A stretch of 60,662 nucleotides of DNA from positions 1 to 60,662 of the forward strand of contig CAKTEH010000014.1 in assembly GCA_934546935.1 (NCBI GenBank), read 5' to 3'. The notes under the pieces were generated by a model, which did no database searches, was not told the origin of the DNA, and worked only from the letters and a program-made list of their open reading frames with translations. Both the position numbers and the translations under genes were made by a program. Position 1 is the first letter of the stretch. Every line of letters starts with the position of its first letter. This document shows positions 24,461-34,015 of this stretch, piece by piece. This DNA comes from an uncultured Eubacteriales bacterium (lineage in GTDB: Bacteria; Bacillota; Clostridia; Oscillospirales; QAMX01).

Positions 24461-25044
24461 GAGTAATTACCGGCTCCGCCAGGGGCATGAAGCTTTTTTC
24501 TACTGAAGGTCTGGAAACCCGGCCGACTTCGGACTGGACAAAGGAAAGTATTTTTAATATTATACAATTTGATATCGAAGGCCGCCGTGTGCTCGACCTG
24601 TTTTCCGGTACCGGGCAGATGGGTGTTGAAGCGCTTAGCCGCGGCGCCCGAGAATGCGTGTTTATCGATAACCGCAGCGAGAGCGTAGCGGTTACAACAA
24701 AAAATGTGGAGAAAACCGGGTTTAAGGCACAGTCCGTTGTACAGCACAGCGACTACATGGCTTATTTAAAACGTTGTCAGCCGGAAAGCTTTGGGCTGAT
24801 TTTCCTGGATCCGCCTTACGGCAACGGGATGCTTGCCCGCGCGCTGAATACGATTTTCAACCGCGATTTGCTGGCCGACGGCGGATTGATTGTGTGCGAA
24901 GGGGAAAAAACGGATGCCCTGCCCGAAGCGGCGGCACCGTATTTCAGGGGCCGCGAATATATTTACGGGAAGACGAAAGTTACTCTATACAGGAAAAGGC
25001 AGGAAGACGAGCATGAGAACAGCGGTGTACCCGGGCAGCTTTGA
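24457..25044 (+). CDS. rsmD: 16S rRNA (guanine966-N2)-methyltransferase RsmD
   Basis: A 195-residue SAM-dependent methyltransferase. The start MRVITGSARGMKL and RPTSDWTKESIFNII are family marks, VLDLFSGTGQMGVEALSRGA is the SAM pocket (motif I), and FLDPPYG at 116-122 is the catalytic motif for N2-guanine. The last ten codons overlap coaD. The uvrC-rsmD-coaD run should be one transcript. Confidence 0.94.
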   Translation: MRVITGSARGMKLFSTEGLETRPTSDWTKESIFNIIQFDIEGRRVLDLFSGTGQMGVEALSRGARECVFIDNRSESVAVTTKNVEKTGFKAQSVVQHSDYMAYLKRCQPESFGLIFLDPPYGNGMLARALNTIFNRDLLADGGLIVCEGEKTDALPEAAAPYFRGREYIYGKTKVTLYRKRQEDEHENSGVPGQL

Positions 25045-25501
25045 CCCGATAACAAACGGCCATCTCGACGTAATTTTGCGCGCGGCGCATATGTTTGACC
25101 GGCTTGTGGTAGCGGTATTGAATAATTCCAGCAAGAAGCCCGTGTTTACAGCACAGGAACGGGTGGAACTGATCCGGCAGTCTCTGCCCCCGGTCGAGGG
25201 CTGCGAAATTATGGTCGATGCGTTCGACGGCCTGCTTGCCAATTATGCCGATATTGTCGGTGCGACGGCGATCGTCAAAGGACTGCGCGCAATGTCGGAC
25301 TTTGAATATGAATTTCAGATGGCGCTTGCCAACCGGAAGATCAACGGAAGGCTGGATACGATTTTCCTGACCACCAGCGTTGAATATATGTATCTAAGTT
25401 CAAGCCTTGTCCGTGAAATTGGCCGCCATGGCGGGGATATTTCCGGGTTTGTCCCGGATGCGATCCGGCAGCGGGTATTTGAAAAACTGATTCAAGAGTA
25501 A
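25013..25501 (+). CDS. coaD: Phosphopantetheine adenylyltransferase
   Basis: CoaD transfers AMP to 4'-phosphopantetheine, the fourth step of coenzyme A synthesis. YPGSFDPITNGHLD at 6-19 holds the nucleotidyltransferase T/HxGH-type motif (NGHLD), and YLSSSLVREIGRHGGDI is the second ATP-binding motif. The 162-residue length is normal. ATG 25013 gives the standard N-terminus MRTAVYPG and lies inside the end of rsmD. Confidence 0.96.
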   Translation: MRTAVYPGSFDPITNGHLDVILRAAHMFDRLVVAVLNNSSKKPVFTAQERVELIRQSLPPVEGCEIMVDAFDGLLANYADIVGATAIVKGLRAMSDFEYEFQMALANRKINGRLDTIFLTTSVEYMYLSSSLVREIGRHGGDISGFVPDAIRQRVFEKLIQE

Positions 25502-25576
25502 AATGCCGATCCCTGTCCCGGAGGGAGCGGGATACAGATAGACACTGCGATATTAATTTTGAAAGGATTGAAAATT

Positions 25577-26044
25577 ATGGCAGGCGGAATTGACGAACTG
25601 ATTGACTTATTATATGGGATTGTGGAAGATGCCTGGAGCATGCCTCTTGGCAAGGACAAGTGCCTGATCGAACGGGAACGCGTCCTGGATATTCTGGACG
25701 AGCTACGCGTCAACCTCCCCGGCGAGGTAAAGGCTGCGCGTGGGATTGTGGAGAAACGGAACGAACTTTTGGAAGAAAGCCGGCGCGACGCCGATGCGCT
25801 GAAGGCACAGGCCAAGGAAGAAGCCAATAAGCTTGTTGATGCAAATGAAATTGTCAAGGCCGCGCGCGAAAAGGCAATGGATATCGTGGAAAATACCGAG
25901 GTCAAAACCCGGGAGATGAAGCTTGCGGCAGCAGACTACTGCGAGGATATTTTGAAGCAGACAGAGGATTCTATCACCAATGCGTTGACGGAGCTGCGGC
26001 AGATCCGCCAGCAGTTCCGCAGCGCTATGGAAAATTTAAAATAA
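25577..26044 (+). CDS. Coiled-coil protein linked to coaD, unknown function
   Basis: A 155-residue, mostly helical protein. After a short N-terminal segment (GGIDELIDLLYGIVEDAW) a long charged helix of about 110 residues (rich in E, K, A, R) follows. Such proteins, annotated as ATPase or F0 subunit b-like, are often found after coaD in Clostridia; no catalytic motif is present, so those names are not informative. A role as a scaffold in division is possible but unproven. AAAGGA stands nine bases before ATG 25577; a TTG six codons earlier is the alternative. Confidence 0.75.
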   Translation: MAGGIDELIDLLYGIVEDAWSMPLGKDKCLIERERVLDILDELRVNLPGEVKAARGIVEKRNELLEESRRDADALKAQAKEEANKLVDANEIVKAAREKAMDIVENTEVKTREMKLAAADYCEDILKQTEDSITNALTELRQIRQQFRSAMENLK

Positions 26045-26125
26045 ATTCCTTTTTCATTCAACATTAGCCGATTGAATCCGACCAAGGGCCGGGTATAGAA
26101 TAGAATCGGCGGAAAGAACGGCAAA

Positions 26126-27052
26126 ATGGCAGAGTTTCACCATGTCAGCGTCCTGCATGACGAATGTATCGAGGCCCTTCGCATCCGACCCGATGGGGTG
26201 TATGCCGACGCGACGCTCGGCGGCGGCGGGCATTCGGTCTCCATTGTGCAAAAGCTTGGTCCTAAAGGCCGTCTTTATGGTATCGACCGCGATGCTGATG
26301 CAATTGCGGCGGCTGGTGCGCGGCTTGCGCCCTATGCAGACCGGGTCCAGTTGATCCAATCGGATTTCCGGTATCTTGGCGAACATATTCATGAAGGGCT
26401 GGATGGGATTTTATTTGATCTGGGCGTCTCTTCTTTCCAGCTTGACGAGGCAGGGCGTGGCTTTTCGTATATGGCTGACGCGCCTCTTGACATGCGTATG
26501 GACCGCAGCGCGGGGCTGACCGCCTATGATGTGGTCAACGGCTACGCAAAGGAAGATCTGGCGCGTATTATCGCACAGTATGGGGAGGAACGCTATGCCC
26601 ATGCTGTCGCTTCGGCGATTGTGCGCCGGCGCGCACAGGCGCCGGTTGCTACTACGCTGGAATTGGCGCAAATTGTTGCTTCGGCGGTTCCGAACGCAAA
26701 AAAGGAGAAACAGCATCCGGCAAAGCGGACATTTCAGGCTATCCGTATAGAGGTAAACGACGAATTATCTGCGATTGGGCCGGCCATCGACGCAGCTGTT
26801 CGCCTGCTTAAGCCGGGCGGGAGGATTTTGGTAATCAGCTTCCACTCCCTGGAAGACCGTATTGTCAAACAGCGTTTTCGTGCGCTGGCTGACGGCTGTA
26901 CCTGCCCGCCGGAGTTTCCGGTGTGCGTATGCGGCGGCAGGAGCCTTTTGAAGCTTTGCGGCAAACCTGTCACGGCATGTCCAAGGGAGCTTATGGAAAA
27001 TCCGCGCGCGCGCAGTGCGAAGCTGCGCATCGCGGAAAAGCTGGAAGAATAA
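26126..27052 (+). CDS. rsmH: 16S rRNA (cytosine1402-N4)-methyltransferase RsmH
   Basis: First gene of the division/wall cluster. The 308-residue chain begins FHHVSVLHDECIEAL, has the SAM-binding loop DATLGGGGHSVSI at 29-41, DLGVSSFQLDEAGRGFSY, and a C-terminal part with RILVISFHSLEDRIVK and a Cys-rich loop CTCPPEFPVCVCGG. The usual upstream partner mraZ is absent. It starts about 80 bases after the coiled-coil gene. Confidence 0.95.
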   Translation: MAEFHHVSVLHDECIEALRIRPDGVYADATLGGGGHSVSIVQKLGPKGRLYGIDRDADAIAAAGARLAPYADRVQLIQSDFRYLGEHIHEGLDGILFDLGVSSFQLDEAGRGFSYMADAPLDMRMDRSAGLTAYDVVNGYAKEDLARIIAQYGEERYAHAVASAIVRRRAQAPVATTLELAQIVASAVPNAKKEKQHPAKRTFQAIRIEVNDELSAIGPAIDAAVRLLKPGGRILVISFHSLEDRIVKQRFRALADGCTCPPEFPVCVCGGRSLLKLCGKPVTACPRELMENPRARSAKLRIAEKLEE

Positions 27053-27076
27053 AGCACAGGGAAAGGAGCGGGCAGT

Positions 27077-27649
27077 ATGGCGGAACACAGCCGTGCAGTT
27101 TTGGATGAATACGGAAAGTATGTGGATGTGGATAACGTTCGTCCACGTGAGAATGCAAAAATCGGAAGCGACCTGTCCCGCTTTGACAACCGGGAAGAAG
27201 TGCGGCGCGCGGTGGAAGCCGCACAGCAGCAGGAAGCGCAGGGCAAGATGGACAGAGAGGATCTGCCGTCCCGGTCGCGGATATCCTTTGGGACGGTCAT
27301 GATTTTTGTCCTGTTTGCGGCGATCGCTTCGCTTTTAATCAACTGTTATGTGCGCCAGAATGAGCTTGCGGTGGAGTTGGCTGCGCTGAAAAACGAATAT
27401 GCACAGGAACAGACGCGCAACAGCGACCTGCAGACCCGGTTTGACCAGCGTTATGTGCTTAGCGATATTGAAGAGTATGCGGTGAACACGCTGGGAATGG
27501 TCAAGTTTGAAGCCAATCAGATTGAATACATAGAAATCGATACGCCGGAAACGATTACCCGGGTAGATACAGACGGGGACGGCGGAGGTTTCAACCTGAT
27601 TTCTTATTTGGCTGAAAAACTTGAAGGCTTATTGGAATTTCTGGCTTGA
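27077..27649 (+). CDS. FtsL/DivIC-like cell division protein
   Basis: A 190-residue single-pass membrane protein in the ftsL position between rsmH and the PBP. A charged cytoplasmic tail of about 75 residues precedes one transmembrane helix (VMIFVLFAAIASLLINCYV, about 74-92), then a leucine-zipper-like coiled coil (LAVELAALKNEYAQEQ) and the segment YAVNTLGMVKFEANQIEYI typical of the septum-initiator group. The tail is longer than in most FtsL proteins. It would bridge the divisome PBP and FtsQ. Confidence 0.85.
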   Translation: MAEHSRAVLDEYGKYVDVDNVRPRENAKIGSDLSRFDNREEVRRAVEAAQQQEAQGKMDREDLPSRSRISFGTVMIFVLFAAIASLLINCYVRQNELAVELAALKNEYAQEQTRNSDLQTRFDQRYVLSDIEEYAVNTLGMVKFEANQIEYIEIDTPETITRVDTDGDGGGFNLISYLAEKLEGLLEFLA

Positions 27650-27734
27650 GCGGGATAATATAATAGTTTGGGCGACCGCCGCTTCTGCCGCCGTGCGGGG
27701 GAGGCTCGCTCTTATGGAAACAGATATGGAAAAG

Positions 27735-27792
27735 GAGCGAAAAGGTGGCGCGCGGCGCAGAAAGCATATTTTTCGCTCTTTTGGTTTTTTCA
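27735..27792 (+). terminator. Terminator-like hairpin inside the division cluster
   Basis: GAGCGAAAA (27735-27743) pairs with TTTTCGCTC (27770-27778) around a 26-base loop, followed by TTTTGG and six T. It lies in the 197-base gap between the ftsL-like gene and the PBP and may reduce read-through. Confidence 0.45.
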
Positions 27793-27846
27793 GCGTTTTT
27801 TGTCTGATGCACAACGTCAGACGCCGGTTTACCCAGGGAGGTATCT

Positions 27847-30117
27847 ATGGAAGCAGGACGTGGGCTCAATTCCAGCTCGATTTTTAAACGTACCGTTTTT
27901 GTTGCGGTTATGCTGGGCGTTGTAACTTTTGCCGCCCTGATCGCCTGGCTTGCAAAAGTCCAGCTGGTGGAATATGAAGACTATCAGCGCCGGGCGGTTT
28001 CACAGCAGACCCGCAATGAGGTTATTACACCCGCGCGCGGTACGATATATGATGCGAATATGAATACGCTGGCGGTCAGCGTCTCGTCAGAAACAGTCTG
28101 CATATCCCCAGCGGATATTGAAACGGATGAAGAGCTTGACCTTGTCTGTGAGGGCCTGTCCGCGCTGCTTGGTCCGGAATACGGCGTCACATATGATACC
28201 GTTCGCCAAAAAGCATCGAATAAGAAAAGCTATTATGCCTATATTGCGAAAAAAGTGGATGAGGAAACCGCCGATGCCGTACGGACTTTTATCACCGAAT
28301 ACAAACTCGGCTCTGCGGTATTCCTGGTAGAAGATACTTCCCGTTATTACCCCTATGGCACGCTTGCTTCCCAGATCCTTGGGTTTACCGGGACGGATAA
28401 TACAGGCTTATATGGGATTGAGTATTCTATGGAATCCACGCTGCAGGGTACGCCCGGACGCATTGTTTCCCAAAAGAATGCCCGCGGCACAGATCTGGAA
28501 ATCGATTATGAGCAGTATTATGACGCTGTCGACGGCGACAGCATAGTACTATCGATTGATGCGGTGATCCAGGGCTACCTGGAAGGGGCGCTGGAAGCGG
28601 CGTTGGCAAATGCGGGCGCTTCCCATGCTTCGGGAATTGTCATGGACGTACGTAACGGCCAGATTAAAGCTATGGGGACTTATCCGAACTTTGATCCGAA
28701 TGACCCGTTTACAATCCGGGATGCGGCAGTCAGCGAAGAGCTCAGCCTGATTACGGATGACGAGGAGCGCAAAACCGCGTATAACCAGGCGCTTTTGGAA
28801 CTATGGACCAATGGCGTTATAACGACGACCTACGAGCCCGGTTCTGTTTTCAAGATCATCACCGCGGCAATGGCGCTGGAGGAGTCGGTTACAACTCTGT
28901 ATGACAATTCCTTTGTTTGCAACGGTACAAAATCCATCGTGATTTATGACCGGAGGATCGGCTGTTGGTCCGACCGGCCACACGGGCAGGAAACTTTCCT
29001 TGACGGGATTAAGAATTCCTGTAACCCGGTTTTTATCAATGTTGCGCAGCGGCTGGGCGGTTCGACGTTTTATAAATATTTTGAAGCGTTTGGTTTTACG
29101 GAGAAAACCGGGATTGAGCTGACCGGCGAAGGCGGCGGCTCTGAAAGCTTGTATCACTCGGAAACGTATTTGAATACTGTGCCGATCTCCCTTGCAACCG
29201 CATCCTTCGGCCAGACCTTCAATGTTACCCCGCTTCAGCTGATCACGGCGATTAGTGCTGCTGTCAACGGCGGGACGTTATATGAACCGCTGCTGATTCG
29301 GCAGGTGATTGGGGAAGACAGGACAATAAAGGAAAATAACGAATCTATCCGCGTCCGTCAGGTTGTAACGGAACAGACATCAAAAGATCTGTGTTATGCG
29401 CTGGAGAAGGTTGTTTCCGAGGGGACCGGCTCAAATGCCTATGTCAAAGGCTATGCAGTCGGCGGCAAGACGGGTACAACGGTCAAGACAGTTGAGTCCA
29501 CGGATGACCAGAAGCTTTACATATCTTCTTTCCTGGGTATTGCGCCAACGGATGCACCGCAGCTTGCGGTGTTGATCCTGGTTGATGAGCCTACTTCTTA
29601 TACCCATTCCGGCAATATGCTCGCCGCGCCATATGTGGCGGAGGTGTTGGAAAAATCGCTGCATTACCTCGGCGTCGACCCGGTTTATTCCGATGACGAG
29701 TATCAGACCCTGGACGTTACGATCCCGGACTTCACTGGGATGAGCCTGAAGGAAGTTGAAGAATATATGAAGCTTTACGACCTCAATTACCGGATTGAGG
29801 GAGACGAAGAGTTTGTAACAAGCCAGATGCCGGTAGCGGGCGCGGTTGTGCCCAGAAGCGCGGAAATCGTGGTCTATATGGGCGGAAGTAAGCCGACCTA
29901 TTCCGTTGGCGTACCGAATATTACGGGTATGACGCTGGCCGGGATCCAGAAGCTTTTGAAGGATTCAACTCTTTATATCCGAGCAGTCGGCAATACATCC
30001 GTCAATAACCTGACCCTTTCGGTAAACCAGGAACCGGCGTATGGCGAATTTGTAGAAGCCGGCAGTGTGATTACCGTTTACTTTGTCAACGATACCTCCG
30101 ACGAAAATATTGAGTAA
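27847..30117 (+). CDS. Penicillin-binding protein (FtsI/SpoVD type) with two PASTA domains
   Basis: A 756-residue transpeptidase for septal or spore-cortex peptidoglycan. A transmembrane helix (about 18-38) precedes the dimerisation domain and the transpeptidase, whose motifs are SVFK with the active Ser at 333, SCN at 391-393 and KTG at 541-543. Two PASTA domains fill about 615-750 (IPDFTGMSLKEVEEYM and VPNITGMTLAGIQKLL). In Bacillus this form is SpoVD; a single gene in Clostridia can serve as FtsI. GGGAGG precedes the ATG. Confidence 0.93.
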   Translation: MEAGRGLNSSSIFKRTVFVAVMLGVVTFAALIAWLAKVQLVEYEDYQRRAVSQQTRNEVITPARGTIYDANMNTLAVSVSSETVCISPADIETDEELDLVCEGLSALLGPEYGVTYDTVRQKASNKKSYYAYIAKKVDEETADAVRTFITEYKLGSAVFLVEDTSRYYPYGTLASQILGFTGTDNTGLYGIEYSMESTLQGTPGRIVSQKNARGTDLEIDYEQYYDAVDGDSIVLSIDAVIQGYLEGALEAALANAGASHASGIVMDVRNGQIKAMGTYPNFDPNDPFTIRDAAVSEELSLITDDEERKTAYNQALLELWTNGVITTTYEPGSVFKIITAAMALEESVTTLYDNSFVCNGTKSIVIYDRRIGCWSDRPHGQETFLDGIKNSCNPVFINVAQRLGGSTFYKYFEAFGFTEKTGIELTGEGGGSESLYHSETYLNTVPISLATASFGQTFNVTPLQLITAISAAVNGGTLYEPLLIRQVIGEDRTIKENNESIRVRQVVTEQTSKDLCYALEKVVSEGTGSNAYVKGYAVGGKTGTTVKTVESTDDQKLYISSFLGIAPTDAPQLAVLILVDEPTSYTHSGNMLAAPYVAEVLEKSLHYLGVDPVYSDDEYQTLDVTIPDFTGMSLKEVEEYMKLYDLNYRIEGDEEFVTSQMPVAGAVVPRSAEIVVYMGGSKPTYSVGVPNITGMTLAGIQKLLKDSTLYIRAVGNTSVNNLTLSVNQEPAYGEFVEAGSVITVYFVNDTSDENIE

Positions 30118-30128
30118 GGAGTGTTTGG

Positions 30129-31592
30129 ATGCGGGTAGAAAAGCTTTTGCAGGGTGTAGAGGCACTCGCGCTGCATTGTGATCTGGACATGGAAATCAGC
30201 GGCGTCTGCTGTGACTCGCGCAAGGCTGCGCCAGGTATGGCTTTTGTCGCGGCGCGCCGTGTAAATACGGATGGGCATGACTATATCCATGCAGCGGCCG
30301 CTGCAGGCGCAAGTCTGGTCATTGCCGAGTATCCGGTCGAGGGCTGCCCATGCGTGGTCATCAGGGATGGGAACTTCGCCCTGGCAAAAATTTCTGCGAA
30401 TTTCTACGGCAATCCCGCCGATCGGATGAAAATCATCGGCATCACCGGGACAAAGGGAAAATCCACGACTGCGTTGAACCTGAAGCATATTCTTACGCAG
30501 GCTTTGGGCGTAAAGGTCGGTTTGATCGGAACACTCTGGTATATGGCGGGAGAAGAAATTTTGTGCGAGTCCAAAAATTCGACGCCAGAGGCGCCCCTGC
30601 TGCATCAGACACTTGCCGAAATGGCTGCCCGCGGCTGTACACATGTGGTGATGGAAGTCAGCTCGCATGCGCTGGACGTAGGCCGTGTCGCCGGTATAGA
30701 GTTTGCCGCTGCGGTTTTTACAAACCTTTCTCAGGATCATCTGGATTACCATATCACGATGGAAAACTATCTCGCCGCCAAAGCGAAGCTTTTTTCCATG
30801 ACGCCGCTTGGACTGCTTAATGCCGACGACCCGGCTTCGGCTTACCTTGCCGCCCATACTCCGTGTGCCAAGCGAAGCTTTGCAATTGAGTGTCCTGAAG
30901 CGCAATACCGCGCAGAGGAACTTGATTTTTTCGGCGATGCGGGGCAGGCGTTTGATGCCGTATATGGAGCGCAGCGCTGCAGGGTACGTCTGTCAAGCGC
31001 AGGGAAATTTATGATTTACAATGCGCTGGCGGCAATTGCCTGCGCGCACAGCCTGGGCACGGATTTCGCCGCGGCGTGCAAAGCCATGTGCAGTGCGCCG
31101 GCGGTGCCCGGGCGGCTGGAGCATGTTGACGAGGGGCAGGATTTCCGTGTGATTGTCGACTATGCCCACAGCCCGGAGAGTGTGCGGCAGATTTGCCGCA
31201 CTGCGCGGGAGTTTACCCGTGGCCGGCTGATTTGCGTATTTGGCTGCGGTGGGAACCGCGACAGGACGAAGCGGCCGGTTATGGGCGCTGCTGCTGCGCA
31301 GTTTTGCGATCTTATTGTGATTACGACGGATAATCCGCGTTTCGAAGATCCGGCCGCGATCATTGATGAAATTTTACCTGGCCTCTCCGGCTGTGGGCGC
31401 GAATATACCAGTATTGTCAACCGCCATGAAGCGATTGCGCAGGCGATTGCTGCCGCTGAAACAGGTGATACGGTGCTGATTCTTGGGAAAGGCAACGAAA
31501 CTTATCAGGAAGTATGCGGCGTACGCAATTATTTCAACGATGTGGATGAGGCAAGAAAAGCTTTGAAAGGCAGGAAACCGTGGAAAAACTAA
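30129..31592 (+). CDS. murE: UDP-MurNAc-L-Ala-D-Glu ligase MurE (meso-DAP type)
   Basis: Adds the third amino acid to the peptidoglycan stem. The 487-residue chain has the Mur-ligase P-loop GTKGKSTTAL near 107-116, HVVMEVSSHAL, the ligase His/Asn region, and DNPR at 401-404, the motif that selects meso-diaminopimelate rather than lysine. The wall of this organism is therefore probably DAP-based. Start lies 12 bases after the PBP stop. Its last 13 bases overlap murF. Confidence 0.95.
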   Translation: MRVEKLLQGVEALALHCDLDMEISGVCCDSRKAAPGMAFVAARRVNTDGHDYIHAAAAAGASLVIAEYPVEGCPCVVIRDGNFALAKISANFYGNPADRMKIIGITGTKGKSTTALNLKHILTQALGVKVGLIGTLWYMAGEEILCESKNSTPEAPLLHQTLAEMAARGCTHVVMEVSSHALDVGRVAGIEFAAAVFTNLSQDHLDYHITMENYLAAKAKLFSMTPLGLLNADDPASAYLAAHTPCAKRSFAIECPEAQYRAEELDFFGDAGQAFDAVYGAQRCRVRLSSAGKFMIYNALAAIACAHSLGTDFAAACKAMCSAPAVPGRLEHVDEGQDFRVIVDYAHSPESVRQICRTAREFTRGRLICVFGCGGNRDRTKRPVMGAAAAQFCDLIVITTDNPRFEDPAAIIDEILPGLSGCGREYTSIVNRHEAIAQAIAAAETGDTVLILGKGNETYQEVCGVRNYFNDVDEARKALKGRKPWKN

Positions 31593-32947
31593 CGCTTGCG
31601 CAGATTGCAGCCTTTGCCGGCGCAGTATGCCCGGAAGGCTCTGAAAATCTGGAAATTGACACTTTGTGCCGTGACAGCCGTATGGCGGGCCCAGGCAGCT
31701 TGTTTGTCCCGCTGCCTGGGCCGCGTTTCGATGGTCATGACTTCATTCAAAGCGCGCTGCAAAACGGCGCCTCGGCAACGCTGACTGCGCGGCCGGGCGA
31801 ATACGGCGCTGCGGCGCTTTATGTGCCGGATGTGCTGCTTGCCTGCCAGGCGATTGCTGCGGGGTATAAGGCCCAGTTTTCAGGACTGAGAACGATTGGG
31901 ATTACCGGAAGCGCTGGGAAAACCACAACGACGAGAATGACCGCCTGTGTACTGGGCGGCAAGCACCGCATTGTGACTACGGGAGAGGACGGGAATGGAC
32001 AGCAGGGGCTGACGTTCACACTTTTCGGCCTTGACCGCGATACGGAACTGGCAGTTTTGGAAATGGGGATGTCCATGCCCGGCGAAATGGGACGGCTTTC
32101 GCGCATGGCGCGGCCCGATATTGCCGTAATCAACGGAATTGGCCGCGCACATATTGAATTTTTCGGTACACGAGAGAATATATTGAAAGCAAAGCTGGAA
32201 ATTCTGGAGGGGATGCGTCCCGCCGGCCAGCTTGTACTCAATGGAGATGACGACCTGCTTTGGTCGCTGCGCGGAAAGCTTACGCATAATATACTCTACT
32301 ATGGCCTGCGCAATTCGGAATGCGATATTACCGCGCAGATAGTTTCTTCCAATGCGGAGTCTTCGGCCTTTTCCGTTTGCTTTGGCGGCAGGCGTGTGCA
32401 GGCGGAACTCCCTGCCGCAGGCGTGCATAATGTGCTGGATGCGCTGGCAGCGGTCGGCGTGGGTTTGATGTTTGGCGTTGGGCTGGAGGAGGCCTGTGCT
32501 GCACTGGCGGGCTTCATCCCGGCAAAAGGCCGGGAAAATATATACCGGAAAAACGGCTTTACGATTTTGGATGACTGCTATAATGCAAGCCCTGAGGCTC
32601 TGGCCGCCTCCCTTGGTGTGATGGCCGGACTAGAAGGCGGGCGCCATATTGCCTGCCTGGGCGATATGTTTGAGCTCGGTGCACAAAGCGCCGCCGCACA
32701 TGCCGAGTGTGGGCGGAAAGCGGCGGAAAAATGTGATTTTCTGGTTGCATGCGGCGATATGGCGCGGTATTATATTGAAGGTGCACGCAGCGCAGGGATG
32801 CCTGCGGCGCACACAGCGCTGTTTTTGGACCGTACATCCGCTGCAGCGTTTCTGCGCCGCCTCGCTGAACCGGGGGATGTAATCCTTTTTAAAGGCAGCC
32901 ATGGCGCCCATATCGAACAGGTTCTTTCAGCGTTCCTTGCGCAATAA
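31580..32947 (+). CDS. murF: UDP-MurNAc-tripeptide D-Ala-D-Ala ligase MurF
   Basis: Attaches D-Ala-D-Ala to the UDP-MurNAc tripeptide. Of 455 residues, the N-terminal domain shows CRDSRMAGPGSLFVPLPG, the ATP site GSAGKTTTTRM lies near 111-121, and the C-terminal domain contains FTILDDCYNASPEALAASL and CLGDMFELG. It overlaps murE by 13 bases, which implies coupled translation. Confidence 0.95.
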   Translation: MEKLTLAQIAAFAGAVCPEGSENLEIDTLCRDSRMAGPGSLFVPLPGPRFDGHDFIQSALQNGASATLTARPGEYGAAALYVPDVLLACQAIAAGYKAQFSGLRTIGITGSAGKTTTTRMTACVLGGKHRIVTTGEDGNGQQGLTFTLFGLDRDTELAVLEMGMSMPGEMGRLSRMARPDIAVINGIGRAHIEFFGTRENILKAKLEILEGMRPAGQLVLNGDDDLLWSLRGKLTHNILYYGLRNSECDITAQIVSSNAESSAFSVCFGGRRVQAELPAAGVHNVLDALAAVGVGLMFGVGLEEACAALAGFIPAKGRENIYRKNGFTILDDCYNASPEALAASLGVMAGLEGGRHIACLGDMFELGAQSAAAHAECGRKAAEKCDFLVACGDMARYYIEGARSAGMPAAHTALFLDRTSAAAFLRRLAEPGDVILFKGSHGAHIEQVLSAFLAQ

Positions 32948-32986
32948 CGGTACAAATACAGTATTGAAACGAAGGGAATTTTGCTT

Positions 32987-33979
32987 ATGTATGCTCCGAT
33001 TGTTTCTTTTGCGGTGGCGTTTATCGTCGCAGCCGCCTTTGGGCCGGCTCTGATCCGGCTGCTGCGCCGGCTTAAATTCGGCCAGAAAATTCTGGAGGAC
33101 GGCCCAACCTGGCATTTGAAAAAGCAGAATATTCCCACAATGGGCGGTATTTTGTTTATTATGGCGATTTCCGTAGCTATGTTGGTCTGCTTGATCCTGT
33201 TTGGAGGGGCCGACAGCGGACGCTGGATTTTCGTGTTGTGTATGGCCCTTGCCTTTGGTGCGATCGGCAGTATTGATGATTTCTGTAAAATAAAGAACCG
33301 CCGCAATAAAGGGCTCAGTGCCAAAGCAAAATTTCTTTTGCAGCTTGCGGTTTCGATTTTGTTTATCAGCATCATGCGCGTATGTGGGCTGGTGGAGCCG
33401 GTCCTGGAAATCCCGTTTTTTGAGACGACGCTCCGGCTTCCGTGGATTGTGTATTTTATCTTTGCCGGATTTGTAATCGTTGGGACAGACAATGCGGTCA
33501 ACCTCACCGACGGCCTTGACGGCCTGTGTTCCTGTGTTACCTTTATTGTCATGGCGTTTTTCTGTTTCGCCTGCCTGCGTCTTTCGCAGACGGCTGACGA
33601 AGGTTTTTTAAAGCTCGCGCTGCTGCCGGCAGCAGCAGCCGGTGGGCTGGGCGGCTTCCTGATTTATAATTTTTATCCTGCAAAAGTGTTTATGGGGGAT
33701 ACCGGTTCGCTTTTCCTTGGCGGGCTGGTGGCCGGGATGGCGTTTGCACTTGAGATGCCGCTGATTCTGATTCTGGTCGGGATTATTTACATAATTGAAG
33801 TGCTTTCCGATATCCTGCAAGTCGGTTATTTTAAGCTCAGCCATGGGAAGCGCCTGTTTAAAATGGCCCCGATCCACCATCATTTTGAAATGTGCGGTTT
33901 CAGCGAACGGCAGATCGTATTTGCTGCATCGGCGATTACCCTGCTTATGTGCGCAGTCAGCACGCTGGCGATCCGCTGA
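32987..33979 (+). CDS. mraY: Phospho-MurNAc-pentapeptide transferase MraY
   Basis: Makes lipid I by moving phospho-MurNAc-pentapeptide onto undecaprenyl phosphate. About ten transmembrane helices in 330 residues; catalytic Asp pairs are in GSIDDFCKI and TDNAVNLTDGLDGL, and HHHFEM (MAPIHHHFEMCGFSE) is the cytoplasmic loop motif. Start ATG 32987; the TTG two codons upstream is less likely. It is the target of muraymycin-type inhibitors and phage lysis proteins in other bacteria. Confidence 0.96.
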   Translation: MYAPIVSFAVAFIVAAAFGPALIRLLRRLKFGQKILEDGPTWHLKKQNIPTMGGILFIMAISVAMLVCLILFGGADSGRWIFVLCMALAFGAIGSIDDFCKIKNRRNKGLSAKAKFLLQLAVSILFISIMRVCGLVEPVLEIPFFETTLRLPWIVYFIFAGFVIVGTDNAVNLTDGLDGLCSCVTFIVMAFFCFACLRLSQTADEGFLKLALLPAAAAGGLGGFLIYNFYPAKVFMGDTGSLFLGGLVAGMAFALEMPLILILVGIIYIIEVLSDILQVGYFKLSHGKRLFKMAPIHHHFEMCGFSERQIVFAASAITLLMCAVSTLAIR

Positions 33980-34015
33980 TTTCTCTGCAGTCTGTATCCT
34001 GAAAAGGAGGTCCAC

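Noticed and set aside
25502..25576. Hairpin CTGTCCCG / CGGGATACAG after coaD as a terminator
   Set aside because: The stem is interrupted and no T tract follows; the next gene probably shares the transcript.
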